Shown: positions 1-8,377 of the stretch, in pieces
Position numbering within the stretch: the stretch's first letter is position 1
Layout: every line of letters begins with the position of its first letter
Assembly (NCBI GenBank): GCA_016716465.1
Contig: JADJWH010000001.1
Span: forward strand, 124,001-188,000
Length of the DNA stretch: 64,000 bases
From: Gammaproteobacteria bacterium
GTDB taxonomy: Bacteria; Pseudomonadota; Gammaproteobacteria; SZUA-140
Direction of reading: 5' to 3'
The notes under the pieces: generated by a model
Databases searched by the model: none
What the model was told of the DNA's origin: nothing
The model's input: only the letters and a program-made list of their open reading frames with translations
Program-made: the position numbers and the translations under genes

Positions 1-2867
1 AGCAATATGCACGCGAAACCATCGACCGCCTGCTGACGCAGGCCGGCTGGAACGTGTGTAATACAAGTGCGGCAAATATCACCGCGCATCGCGGCGTGGC
101 GATCCGCGAGTTTCCGCTGAAGTCGGGACACGGCGAGGCGGACTATCTGCTCTACGTCGACGGCAAGGCCGCCGGTGTTATTGAGGCCAAGAAGGAAGGC
201 GTGACGCTGACCGGCGTCGAGACGCAATCCGCCAAATACACGCAGGGACTCCCCGACGGACTGCCCGCCTGGCGCAAACCATTGCCGTTTGCGTACCAGT
301 CCACCGGCGTCGAAACCCGCTTCACCAACGGCCTCGACCCCCAGCCGCGTTCACGCCCGGTGTTCGCCTTTCATAAACCTGATCATCTCGCCCACTTAAT
401 CGAAGAAGCAGAAGAATTCAAAAAAATCTCGAGAGAGCAGGGGGATGACGCAGCTTATTTGAGAGCAGCCGAGGCTAGACCTACTGATTACATCAGTCGT
501 GGCGCGACATTTCTTGATCGAATGAAAATCATGCCGCCTTTGGCAGATAAGCTCTGGCCACCAAAACCCAAGGCCATTGATAATATCGAGCGCTCGTTGC
601 GTGAGAACCGTCCTCGAGCATTGGTACAGATGGCGACAGGTTCCGGAAAAACCTTGCTCGCTATTGTGTTGGCCTACCGCCTATTAAAGTTTACTGGTGC
701 CCGGCGCATCCTGTTTCTCGTCGACCGCGGCAACCTCGGCGACCAGACGCTGAAGGAATTCCAGCAATACGCCTCGCCCTACAACAACTTCAAGTTCACC
801 GAGGAGTACATCGTCCAGCGCCTGCAAGGCAACACCCTGGACACTACCGCGCGCGTCTGCATCTGCACCATCCAGCGCATGTACTCCATGTTGAAGGGCA
901 GGGAACTGCCCGAAGACCTGGAAGAGGAATCGGTCGGCCAACTCGGCGGCCTGTTCAAACAGCCCGAGCCCATCGAATACAACCCGAATATCCCGATAGA
1001 GACCTTCGACATCATCGTCACCGACGAATGCCACCGCTCCATCTACAACCTCTGGGCGCAGGTGCTGGAGTACTTCGACGCCTACCTCATCGGCCTCACC
1101 GCCACGCCCGGCAAGCAGACCTTCGGCTTCTTCAACCAGAACCTGGTGATGGAATACAACCACGAAATGGCCGTAGCCGACGGCGTTAACGTCAACTACG
1201 ATGTCTACCGCATCCGCACCGCCATCACCGAACAGGGCTCCAAGGTAGAGGCCGGCTACTCGGTTCAGATCCAGGAACGCGAGACCCGCAAGAAGCGCTG
1301 GGAACAGCTCGACGACGACTTCAGCTACGATCCCAACCAGCTCGACCGCGACGTGGTCGCCCCGGACCAGATCCGCAAGATCATCCAGACCTTCCGCGAC
1401 AGGTTGTTCACTGAGATCTTCCCCGGCCGCGAGTGGGTGCCCAAGACCCTCATCTTCGCCAAGGACGACGCCCACGCCGAGAACATCGTCGAGATCGTGC
1501 GCGAGGAATTCGGCAAGGGCAACGACTTCGCCCAGAAGATCACCTATCGCACCACCGGCGCGAAACCGAAAGACCTCATCAATGAATTCCGCACCAGCCC
1601 CATGCCGCGCATCGCCGTCACTGTGGACATGATCGCCACCGGCACCGACATCAAGGCGGTGGAGGTCGTCATGTTCATGCGCGCCGTCAAATCCCGCGCC
1701 TTCTTTGAGCAGATGAAAGGCCGCGGCGTGCGCGTCATCAAGCCCGACGACCTGCAAAGCGTCACCCCCGACGCCCGGGCCAAGGACCACTTCGTCATCG
1801 TCGATGCCGTCGGCGTCTGCGAGCAGGACAAGACCGACTCGCGCCCCATGGAGCAGAAGCCCACCGTCAGCTTCGAAAAGCTCATGCAGGCCGTGGCCTT
1901 CGGCAACACCGAAGACGAGGTGCTCTCCTCGCTTGCAGGAAGATTGGCCCGCATGGAACACCGCATGACCGCGGAGGACGACCGGCAGGTTCGCGCCCTC
2001 GCCGGGGGCTTGAGCATCAGGCAGCTCAGCCACCGCATCATCGCCGCCCTCGACCCGGACCGCCACATCGAACAGGCGAAGGCGGATCTGGGCATCGCTC
2101 CCGGTATGGATGCGCCCATCCCGGAACCAGCCTTGGCCGCCGCCCGGGACAAGGTCATACAGGCCGCCATCAAGCCATTCTACGACCCCAAACTGCGCGA
2201 GACCATCGACACCATCAAGAAGAAAAACGAGGTCGTCATCGACACCGTGAGCGCGGACCAGATCCTGGAGGCCGGCTTCTCGCAAGACGCGCTCGACCGC
2301 GCCCAAGGCATGGTCCAGTCCTTCGAGCAGTTCATCCGGCATCACAAGGACGAGATCACCGCCCTGCAGGTACTCTACAGCCGGCCCTACAAGCAGCGCC
2401 TGAACCTTGAAGCGGTGCAAGAGCTCGCCGACGCCATCGAAAAGCCGCCGTACCTGTGGAACGAATCTCAACTCTGGAACGCCTATGCCGCCTTGGAAAA
2501 ATCCAAAGTCAAAGGCGCCAGCGGCAAACGCATCCTTACCGACCTCGTTTCGCTGGTGCGCTACGCCATCCACCAGGACAACGAACTCATCCCGTTCCCC
2601 GAGCGCGTCGATGCCAATTTCAAGGCATGGCTCGCCACCCAGATTCGTCATTCCCGCGCAAGCGGGAATCCAGAGCCTTTTTCACCTGAACAAATCCGCT
2701 GGCTCGAAATGATCCGCGACCACATCGCCGCCAACCTCGGCATCGATCCGGACGACTTCAACTACGCGCCGTTCATCCAGCAGGGCGGACTCGGCAAGGT
2801 TCATCAACTGTTCGGCGACAGGCTGAACGCCATTATTGATGACCTGAACGAGACCTTGGCCGCATGA
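1..2867 (+). CDS. hsdR: Type I restriction enzyme R subunit (HsdR), 5' end outside window
   Basis: ATP-dependent DNA translocase and endonuclease subunit of a type I restriction-modification complex. The frame is open from base 3, and the residues before the first in-frame GTG at 54 (ending LLTQAGWNV) read like a normal HsdR N-terminus, so the gene starts before the window. Visible are a PD-(D/E)XK nuclease core (GEADYLLY then VIEAKKEG), Walker A ATGSGKT near base 634, a DECH box near base 1024, and helicase-C motifs (TGTDIKAVE, QMKGRGVRV). About 950 residues are present, usual for the family. Oddity: the peptide RHSRASGNPE near the C-terminus is encoded by a dispersed palindromic repeat inserted in frame (2646-2673). 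The partners HsdS and HsdM lie downstream on the same strand. Confidence 0.95.
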   Translation, partial: QYARETIDRLLTQAGWNVCNTSAANITAHRGVAIREFPLKSGHGEADYLLYVDGKAAGVIEAKKEGVTLTGVETQSAKYTQGLPDGLPAWRKPLPFAYQSTGVETRFTNGLDPQPRSRPVFAFHKPDHLAHLIEEAEEFKKISREQGDDAAYLRAAEARPTDYISRGATFLDRMKIMPPLADKLWPPKPKAIDNIERSLRENRPRALVQMATGSGKTLLAIVLAYRLLKFTGARRILFLVDRGNLGDQTLKEFQQYASPYNNFKFTEEYIVQRLQGNTLDTTARVCICTIQRMYSMLKGRELPEDLEEESVGQLGGLFKQPEPIEYNPNIPIETFDIIVTDECHRSIYNLWAQVLEYFDAYLIGLTATPGKQTFGFFNQNLVMEYNHEMAVADGVNVNYDVYRIRTAITEQGSKVEAGYSVQIQERETRKKRWEQLDDDFSYDPNQLDRDVVAPDQIRKIIQTFRDRLFTEIFPGREWVPKTLIFAKDDAHAENIVEIVREEFGKGNDFAQKITYRTTGAKPKDLINEFRTSPMPRIAVTVDMIATGTDIKAVEVVMFMRAVKSRAFFEQMKGRGVRVIKPDDLQSVTPDARAKDHFVIVDAVGVCEQDKTDSRPMEQKPTVSFEKLMQAVAFGNTEDEVLSSLAGRLARMEHRMTAEDDRQVRALAGGLSIRQLSHRIIAALDPDRHIEQAKADLGIAPGMDAPIPEPALAAARDKVIQAAIKPFYDPKLRETIDTIKKKNEVVIDTVSADQILEAGFSQDALDRAQGMVQSFEQFIRHHKDEITALQVLYSRPYKQRLNLEAVQELADAIEKPPYLWNESQLWNAYAALEKSKVKGASGKRILTDLVSLVRYAIHQDNELIPFPERVDANFKAWLATQIRHSRASGNPEPFSPEQIRWLEMIRDHIAANLGIDPDDFNYAPFIQQGGLGKVHQLFGDRLNAIIDDLNETLAA
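2646..2673. repeat. Palindromic dispersed repeat inside hsdR
   Basis: The stem ATTCCCGC / GCGGGAAT is flanked by CGTC and CCAG. It is nearly identical to the copy at 2903-2930 just after the gene; the loop reads GCAA here and GAAA there. It is kept in frame, adding RHSRASGNP to HsdR. This type of CGTCATTCCCGC repeat is common in proteobacterial genomes. Confidence 0.85.
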
Positions 2868-2902
2868 GCCAGCATCAAAGGGGTAGCCTGCTGCCAATAG
2901 CG

Positions 2903-2930
2903 CGTCATTCCCGCGAAAGCGGGAATCCAG
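2903..2930. repeat. Palindromic dispersed repeat downstream of hsdR
   Basis: Second copy of the CGTCATTCCCGC...GCGGGAATCCAG element, 36 bases after the hsdR stop. It forms a strong GC hairpin but has no T-tract, so it is a mobile-type repeat rather than a clear terminator. Confidence 0.85.
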
Positions 2931-3039
2931 TATTTATGACGTATAGTAATGGCCCGGTGGTCGCAATTTGCGGCCGCCTCATTTTCACTAATCGGAGAAT
3001 CGGAACAGGGAGACAACAGAATCATCCAGGGAGGGAAAC

Positions 3040-3588
3040 ATGGAAAGCGGCAAGGATGCCATTCCGGGTGGGCAGATCGAAGACCGGATTTATACCGTGC
3101 GCAGCAAGCGGGTCATGCTGGATGCCGATCTGGCCAGGCTGTACGGTGTCACCACCAAGCGGCTGAATGAACAGGTTCGACGCAATGCGGATCGTTTTCC
3201 CGAGGACTTTGCGTTTAAACTGACGGATCAGGAAGTTACAAACTTGAAGTCGCAAATTGCGACCTCAAGTGAGGCGTCTCGCGGACATGGCGGGCGACGT
3301 TATCAGCCGTGGGTCTTCACCGAGCACGGCGCCATAATGGCGGCCTCCGTGCTCAATACGCCCCGGGCGGTCGAGGTCAGCGTGTTCGTGGTCCGCGCCT
3401 TCGTAAAGCTGCGGGAGCTGTCCGCGACCCACAAGGAGCTTGGTCAGAAACTGGACGAACTGGAGCGCAAGGTCTCGGGGCACGACCAGGCCATCGCGGG
3501 GCTGATCAATGCCATCCGGGAGCTGATGACGCCGCCGGAGCCGAAGAAGAAACGGCCTATCGGTTTCGGTCAGTGGGATGAAAAGTGA
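3040..3588 (+). CDS. ORF6N domain DNA-binding protein (first copy)
   Basis: 182-residue protein of the ORF6N/KilA-N type, a phage-derived DNA-binding fold common in prophages and mobile islands. The N-terminal ~90 residues hold the domain (RVMLDADLARLYGV, RFPEDFAFKLT, VFTEHGAIMAASVL). A predicted helical region follows, ending in IRELMTPPEPKKKRP. Start chosen at 3040 because GGGAGGG precedes it by a few bases. It sits between hsdR and hsdS on the same strand. A paralogue with the same ending lies at 20125-20700. A role in regulating or mobilising the island is possible but only inferred. Confidence 0.8.
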   Translation: MESGKDAIPGGQIEDRIYTVRSKRVMLDADLARLYGVTTKRLNEQVRRNADRFPEDFAFKLTDQEVTNLKSQIATSSEASRGHGGRRYQPWVFTEHGAIMAASVLNTPRAVEVSVFVVRAFVKLRELSATHKELGQKLDELERKVSGHDQAIAGLINAIRELMTPPEPKKKRPIGFGQWDEK

Positions 3589-3659
3589 TGAACACGATAA
3601 TTGAAGAATTGCCCGCCTGGGCCGGTACGGCAGGCAGGAACGAGACTTTGGTGGCATGA
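3588..3659 (+). CDS. Possible tiny ORF linking the ORF6N gene and hsdS
   Basis: A 23-codon frame (MNTIIEELPAW...) starts at the ATG that overlaps the TGA of the ORF6N gene and stops at a TGA overlapping the hsdS ATG, so all three are joined by TGATG/ATGA overlaps. It could be a coupling leader or a relic of an hsdS N-terminus (compare FEELPQGW in hsdS). Whether it is translated as a real product is unknown. Confidence 0.2.
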   Translation: MNTIIEELPAWAGTAGRNETLVA

Positions 3660-5065
3660 AGCTAAACAACAACGATCTCCAGTCATTCGAAGAACTACCA
3701 CAGGGGTGGGCTGTCACCACTCTCGGAAAAATACTGCCGCTAACATATGGAAAGGCACTGAAGAAAGAGACCCGCGATGGGTCTGGCAGCGTGCCTGTGT
3801 ATGGTTCGAGCGGGCGAGTTGGTGTGCACTCAAATGCGCTCACTAAAAAGCCAGCTCTTATAGTTGGCCGGAAGGGCTCAGTAGGCGAGGTATATCACTC
3901 GCCGGTTCCGTGCTGGCCGATCGACACAGTGTACTTTGCGGAAGAGTCCGAGGATGGTGACCTTAAATACTTCGAGTACCTACTAAAGGGTCTGAGACTC
4001 TCAAAGCTCGATAAATCTACGGCCGTACCAGGATTGAGCCGTGACGACTACAACGCTGTCGAAGTGGCAATCGCACCCCTCGACCAACAAAAACGCATCG
4101 TCGCGGAAATCGAAAAACAATTCTCCCGCCTCGACGAAGGCGTCGCCAACCTCAAGCGCGTCAAGGCCAACCTCAAGCGCTACAAAGCCGCCGTCCTCAA
4201 AGCCGCTGTCGAAGGCCGCCTCGTCGAAACCGAAGCCGAACTCGCCCGCCGCGAAGGCCGCAGCTACGAAACCGGCGAACAACTTCTGCAACGCATCCTC
4301 GAAACCCGCCGCAGTCAGTGGCAAGGCAAGGGCAAATACAAAGAACCCACAGCGCCCAACACCACTGATCTTCCTGGACTGCCGGAAGGATGGGTGTGGG
4401 CAACATTAAATCAGATCGGCCAAGAGGGTCGCCCAATAATCTATGGGATCATCAAGCCCGGGCCACACGATCCAAACGGTGTACCTTACGTGCGTGTAAC
4501 TGAGATGAAAGATGGCTTTATCGATCTAGAAAACCTTAGACGAGTGACGCCGGCGCGAGCTGCGAAGTTTGCTAGGGCTACCTTGGCACCCGGAGACGTA
4601 CTGATCTCCAAAGACGGGACCATCGGACGTGTTGCTGTCGTTCCATCTCAGCTAGCTGGTGGAAACATTACTCAGCATGTTATGCGGGCACCTATTAATG
4701 AGCTGATGTGCAGAGACTACGTGGTATGGGCAATTCGATCTGACTCTTGCCAGAAATGGTTGACTGGGGAGACGAAGGGAGTCGCTCTGCGCGGAGTTAA
4801 TGTCGAAGATTTTCGTCGACTTCCCATTCCGGTTCCGCCAGTTAGTGAGCAAGAGCGAATTCTTGCCGAAGTCGGCCGTCGCCTCACCATTCTCCACGAA
4901 ACAGAGGCCCAGGTGGATTCCAACTTGATGCGTGCCGAGAACACGCGGAAATCGATGCTTGGAAAGGCATTTTCCGGTGGACTCGTGACCGATCTGCAAG
5001 AAGTGACAGGACGAGTAGACGGTAGGGGGCGCGTACTGAAAACGAAAGGAGAAACACATGACTGA
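3656..5065 (+). CDS. hsdS: Type I restriction-modification specificity subunit (HsdS)
   Basis: DNA-recognition subunit that sets the target sequence for HsdM and HsdR. The 469 residues show the usual plan: target recognition domain 1 (about residues 15-140, beginning LPQGWAVTTLG), a central conserved helix (QQKRIVAEIEKQFSRLDEGV), TRD2 (about 243-400, beginning LPEGWVWATLNQIG), and a C-terminal helix (SEQERILAEVGRRL). The central conserved helix is clearly GC-richer than the TRDs, as expected when TRDs are exchanged between strains. The stop overlaps the next gene by 8 bases, suggesting translational coupling. Confidence 0.95.
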   Translation: MKLNNNDLQSFEELPQGWAVTTLGKILPLTYGKALKKETRDGSGSVPVYGSSGRVGVHSNALTKKPALIVGRKGSVGEVYHSPVPCWPIDTVYFAEESEDGDLKYFEYLLKGLRLSKLDKSTAVPGLSRDDYNAVEVAIAPLDQQKRIVAEIEKQFSRLDEGVANLKRVKANLKRYKAAVLKAAVEGRLVETEAELARREGRSYETGEQLLQRILETRRSQWQGKGKYKEPTAPNTTDLPGLPEGWVWATLNQIGQEGRPIIYGIIKPGPHDPNGVPYVRVTEMKDGFIDLENLRRVTPARAAKFARATLAPGDVLISKDGTIGRVAVVPSQLAGGNITQHVMRAPINELMCRDYVVWAIRSDSCQKWLTGETKGVALRGVNVEDFRRLPIPVPPVSEQERILAEVGRRLTILHETEAQVDSNLMRAENTRKSMLGKAFSGGLVTDLQEVTGRVDGRGRVLKTKGETHD

Positions 5066-5582
5066 TAAGAAACTTACGCTTGGCCAGGCCATCGATCAGA
5101 TAATTGCTGCTCTGGAAGCGCTTGAGCCTGACTCCCGAATCAACGCCATTGCTGCGGCGAGTGCCCACCTAAATCTCAAGATAGCCCCGGAGACACCGGC
5201 TCACGTTGCGGCCACTCAAACGATGGTTCAGGCAGTACCTGCTGTTGGACAATCTGTACACGCGCATCGCGAAGGAAAGGTTGACATTCGTTCACTCAAG
5301 CAAGAGAAGAATCCTGATTCTGCAAAACAAATGGCATGCGTCGTTGCCTATTACCTGCAAGAGTTAGCGCCAGAGGACGAGAGAAAAAATACAATCTCAG
5401 CTCAAGACTTAGAAAAATATTTCAAGCAGGCGAACTTCAAGTTGCCAAAGGCCATGGCTCAAGTGTTAGTGGACGCAAAAAAGTCCGGGTACTTCGAGGG
5501 AGGTACGCGTGGGGAGTACAAGCTTAATGCAGTTGGCTATAACCTCGTTGCCCATGGCCTTCCGACCAAGAAGGCTTCTTAA
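5058..5582 (+). CDS. Unrecognised 174-aa protein in the RM island
   Basis: I do not recognise a named family. The N-terminus (LTLGQAIDQIIAALEALEP) looks like an oligomerising helical segment. A low-complexity Ala/Val/Pro linker follows, then a C-terminal domain of about 95 residues (AKQMACVVAYYLQELAP, DLEKYFKQANFKLP, GYFEGGTRGEYKLNAVGYNLV) that resembles a winged-helix fold. Its start overlaps hsdS by 8 bases and its stop is 5 bases before the next gene, so it is cotranscribed and probably acts with that gene. A regulatory, adaptor or defence role is inferred from location only. Confidence 0.6.
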   Translation: MTDKKLTLGQAIDQIIAALEALEPDSRINAIAAASAHLNLKIAPETPAHVAATQTMVQAVPAVGQSVHAHREGKVDIRSLKQEKNPDSAKQMACVVAYYLQELAPEDERKNTISAQDLEKYFKQANFKLPKAMAQVLVDAKKSGYFEGGTRGEYKLNAVGYNLVAHGLPTKKAS

Positions 5583-5587
5583 AACTC

Positions 5588-6397
5588 ATGGCGCAGATTC
5601 TTCAAGCCTTTATTCAGGAAGTAGACAATGCCCGAAAGGGCCTGAACAAGGTAAAAGGTCAGCAGCTCCACTCGCAAAAAGAGCGGGATGGATTGCGTTC
5701 ACTCGTTGAGCGTTACTTTAATGAAGTAAGGCCCTCAGTGGTGAGCGAGCAAGAACAAAGCGATGCAATTCGGCACGTCGACACAGATATGCAAGAATTG
5801 CTCGCTCTGTGCCACAAGCGTGGTAGAGCCAAGAGTTATCAACAGTTGCTAGCTAACGCGAAATCAGGCCTCATAACCGTTGATGCCCAAGTTGTATCTT
5901 CTACTGCGCTTGCTACAAACCAGCAAAAGTTGGAGGTAGTTGATTTGCAGATACTTGGCACTCTTCAATCAATAGTGCCTTCAGCGGCGATTTCATATCA
6001 GCAGGCTATCTCCGATCTACAGGGTGCTTCCAGGTTGTCGTGGCGCGGTCCAGCAACTGATCTGCGTGAGGCGCTTAGGGAGACGCTGGATTATTTGGCG
6101 CCTGATGAAGATGTAAAGGGGATGCATGGATATAAGGCAGAGCCAAACACAAACGGGCCAACCATGAAACAAAAGGTTCGCTTCGTGATGAAGAATCGCG
6201 GTGCATCAAGGGTGGCTTCGGGTCCGGCGGAGTCAGCCATAGACGGGGTTGAGGAATCGCTCGGTACATTTGTCAGAAGCGTGTATACACGTTCGAGTGT
6301 CTCAACACATACGCCAACGGATAAGACAGAGGTCCTGCGTGTGCGCGATTTTGTACGTGTGGTGTTAGTTGAATTACTGGAAATTCATTCTGCTTGA
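5588..6397 (+). CDS. Uncharacterised 269-aa protein, possibly a defence nuclease-like protein
   Basis: No firm family assignment. Residues 1-120 are helical. The segment from about 130 onward (LQSIVPSAAISYQQAISDLQ, RLSWRGPATDLREALRETLD, GPTMKQKVRFVM, FVRSVYTRSSVSTHTP) contains conserved-looking charged and Ser/Thr motifs. It reminds me of the predicted pPIWI-associated nuclease families found in defence islands, but I cannot confirm that. It follows the 174-aa gene by 5 bases, and the pair probably works together. Lower GC than the housekeeping genes suggests transfer. Confidence 0.55.
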   Translation: MAQILQAFIQEVDNARKGLNKVKGQQLHSQKERDGLRSLVERYFNEVRPSVVSEQEQSDAIRHVDTDMQELLALCHKRGRAKSYQQLLANAKSGLITVDAQVVSSTALATNQQKLEVVDLQILGTLQSIVPSAAISYQQAISDLQGASRLSWRGPATDLREALRETLDYLAPDEDVKGMHGYKAEPNTNGPTMKQKVRFVMKNRGASRVASGPAESAIDGVEESLGTFVRSVYTRSSVSTHTPTDKTEVLRVRDFVRVVLVELLEIHSA

Positions 6398-6435
6398 TGA
6401 ACTGACAAAGTCGGTCGCCAAGGGGAGATCTAAAT

Positions 6436-8325
6436 ATGAAATCAGAAACAATCGCGGTACTTCAGCTGTATCAGGATAGACGGCAATATCGTGTACCGTT
6501 CTACCAGCGTGCATACGTATGGAATAGGGAGGATCAGTGGGAGCGCCTCTGGGCAGACATACAGGATAAGGCAGAAGGAAGAATATCCGGATCGCAACCT
6601 ACCCCGCACTTCTTGGGAGCTGCCGTTCTAGAGCCACAACAGCGTCGAGGCCTGTTGGGTGTCGAGGCGTTGCATATTATTGATGGTCAACAACGCCTCA
6701 CGACCCTTCAATATGTATTGGCTGCATTGGCAATTGTTCTCCGTGGCTCGGGTCCAGCTGCGTTATTGTCACTGGTCGAAGGTTGCCTAACAAATCCAAA
6801 CAGCGAAACGATGGAGCAACCGGACACAGAGGTATTCAAAGTCTGGCCGACGTTTCGCGATCGATCCACATACAAGGTTGCTATGCTGGCACGCGATAAG
6901 TCAGAGCTGCGCGAAGCGTTTCCGGACAGCTTCACTCAAGTCGGTGGGCTCAGAAAGATTGGTATTGACCATCCTCCGGCACTGGAGGCTATTTGGTACT
7001 TCAATGAGCAAATGACTCAGTGGATCGATCAGGAAAATGGGGCGCACCGAGCAGAACGTATAACCGCGATAGTTGAGGCAGTACTAAAAGACCTTAATAT
7101 GGTGACGATTTCCTTGGGAGAGGACGACGATGCGCAAGTTATCTTTGAGACGCTTAATGGACATGGTGCGCAGCTTCACGCAACCGACTTGATACGCAAC
7201 TTCGTTTTTATGCGTGCGGATCGCGAGGGCGCGAACGCAGGCCAGCTGTATGACGCACTATGGAGCCCTTTTGAAAGCACCTTTTGGTCAGAAGAGCAGC
7301 GCCGTGGTCGGCTCAAGAGACCTCGGCTTGAGTGGTTTATACAAACTGCTTTACAGGCAGCGTTAGGAGAAGAGGTCGATGTCGGCCGACTATACGTCGG
7401 ATACCGGCGCTTTGCTGTCGGTCGTACGACGCCAGTTTCTGCAAGCGATCAATTGCGCATTCTGAATGAGTACTCCGAGCACTATCGGCAGCTAGTGAGT
7501 GGTTCAGGTGATACGCCAATTGCAAGATTCGGTCGGCAGGTGGCAGCTTGGGACGCCTCGACTATGCACCCGCTTGCGCTTGCAGTGGCCATGTCTGGAT
7601 GTCCTGAAAAAGAACAGGCGGCTATGTACGCGGATATTGAGTCTTACTTAGTTCGCAGAGCAGTCTGTGGATTGACGACAAAGAACTACAACAAGGTATT
7701 TATCCAACAGCTCAAGAATATCGCGAGCGAAGAGCTGAAGCCTGCTGTGTTGAGAAAAGCGCTGGCAGGATTGCAGGGAGAGGCGTCCAGATGGCCACGC
7801 GAAGATGAGTTTCGAAAATCATGGCTTGAGGCGGCAATGTATCCAGGGCGGCTTGACGCAGTACGAACGAAATCAATACTGGCATCGCTCGAACGAAAGA
7901 TGCGATCTTCGAGAACAGAAGAGCCACTTATTCTTGCTATTGAGACTTTGGATGTTGATCATATTCTGCCCAGTAGTTGGTTGGAGCATTGGCCACTGGA
8001 AGATGGAACTCTTGTAACGAGGGAAGAGCTTGAGAAGTCCGCGCTGGATGTGTTTCTCGAAACAGCACCTAACAAACGGAGTTCTGCAATCCAAAGGCGC
8101 GAAAGCGCAAAAGTGCGTATCGGTAATCTCACGCTATTGCATTATGGGGTTAACAGAGGTCTCCAGAACCAAGGGATTGATCGTAAGCGAGAGGCTCTGT
8201 TTGCAGAATCAAATCTCCACCTTAATCGAAAACTTATGCGTGCCCATGAATGGAACGAGGACTCGATTGACCAAAGAGGTCGAGAACTATTCGAGTTCGC
8301 GCGTGAACTGTGGCAAGGGCCATAG
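6436..8325 (+). CDS. Fused DUF262-DUF1524 protein (GmrSD-like type IV restriction nuclease)
   Basis: 629 residues. The N-terminal DUF262 half carries VPFYQRAYVWNREDQW (residues 20-35) and the DGQQRLTT motif (83-90), a ParB/Srx-like nucleotide-using domain. The C-terminal DUF1524 half carries an HNH-type nuclease core (LDVDHILPSSW near residue 505, then NKRSSAIQRR and RIGNLTLLH). This is the fused form of GmrS and GmrD, which in characterised systems cut glucosylated or otherwise modified phage DNA with nucleotide-stimulated activity. Start ATG preceded by AGGGGAG. It sits between hsdS and hsdM, adding a complementary anti-phage activity to the RM locus. The actual substrate is unknown. Confidence 0.85.
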   Translation: MKSETIAVLQLYQDRRQYRVPFYQRAYVWNREDQWERLWADIQDKAEGRISGSQPTPHFLGAAVLEPQQRRGLLGVEALHIIDGQQRLTTLQYVLAALAIVLRGSGPAALLSLVEGCLTNPNSETMEQPDTEVFKVWPTFRDRSTYKVAMLARDKSELREAFPDSFTQVGGLRKIGIDHPPALEAIWYFNEQMTQWIDQENGAHRAERITAIVEAVLKDLNMVTISLGEDDDAQVIFETLNGHGAQLHATDLIRNFVFMRADREGANAGQLYDALWSPFESTFWSEEQRRGRLKRPRLEWFIQTALQAALGEEVDVGRLYVGYRRFAVGRTTPVSASDQLRILNEYSEHYRQLVSGSGDTPIARFGRQVAAWDASTMHPLALAVAMSGCPEKEQAAMYADIESYLVRRAVCGLTTKNYNKVFIQQLKNIASEELKPAVLRKALAGLQGEASRWPREDEFRKSWLEAAMYPGRLDAVRTKSILASLERKMRSSRTEEPLILAIETLDVDHILPSSWLEHWPLEDGTLVTREELEKSALDVFLETAPNKRSSAIQRRESAKVRIGNLTLLHYGVNRGLQNQGIDRKREALFAESNLHLNRKLMRAHEWNEDSIDQRGRELFEFARELWQGP

Positions 8326-8377
8326 CTGAACGAAAAATCGTTCAAATTTAGCTAAGAGATCAAAGAAGACGTATTGA

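Noticed and set aside
684..2651. Long open frame of 655 codons opposite hsdR
   Set aside because: Composition-driven antisense frame in GC-rich DNA. It has no recognisable domain and mirrors the coding region of a clear HsdR.
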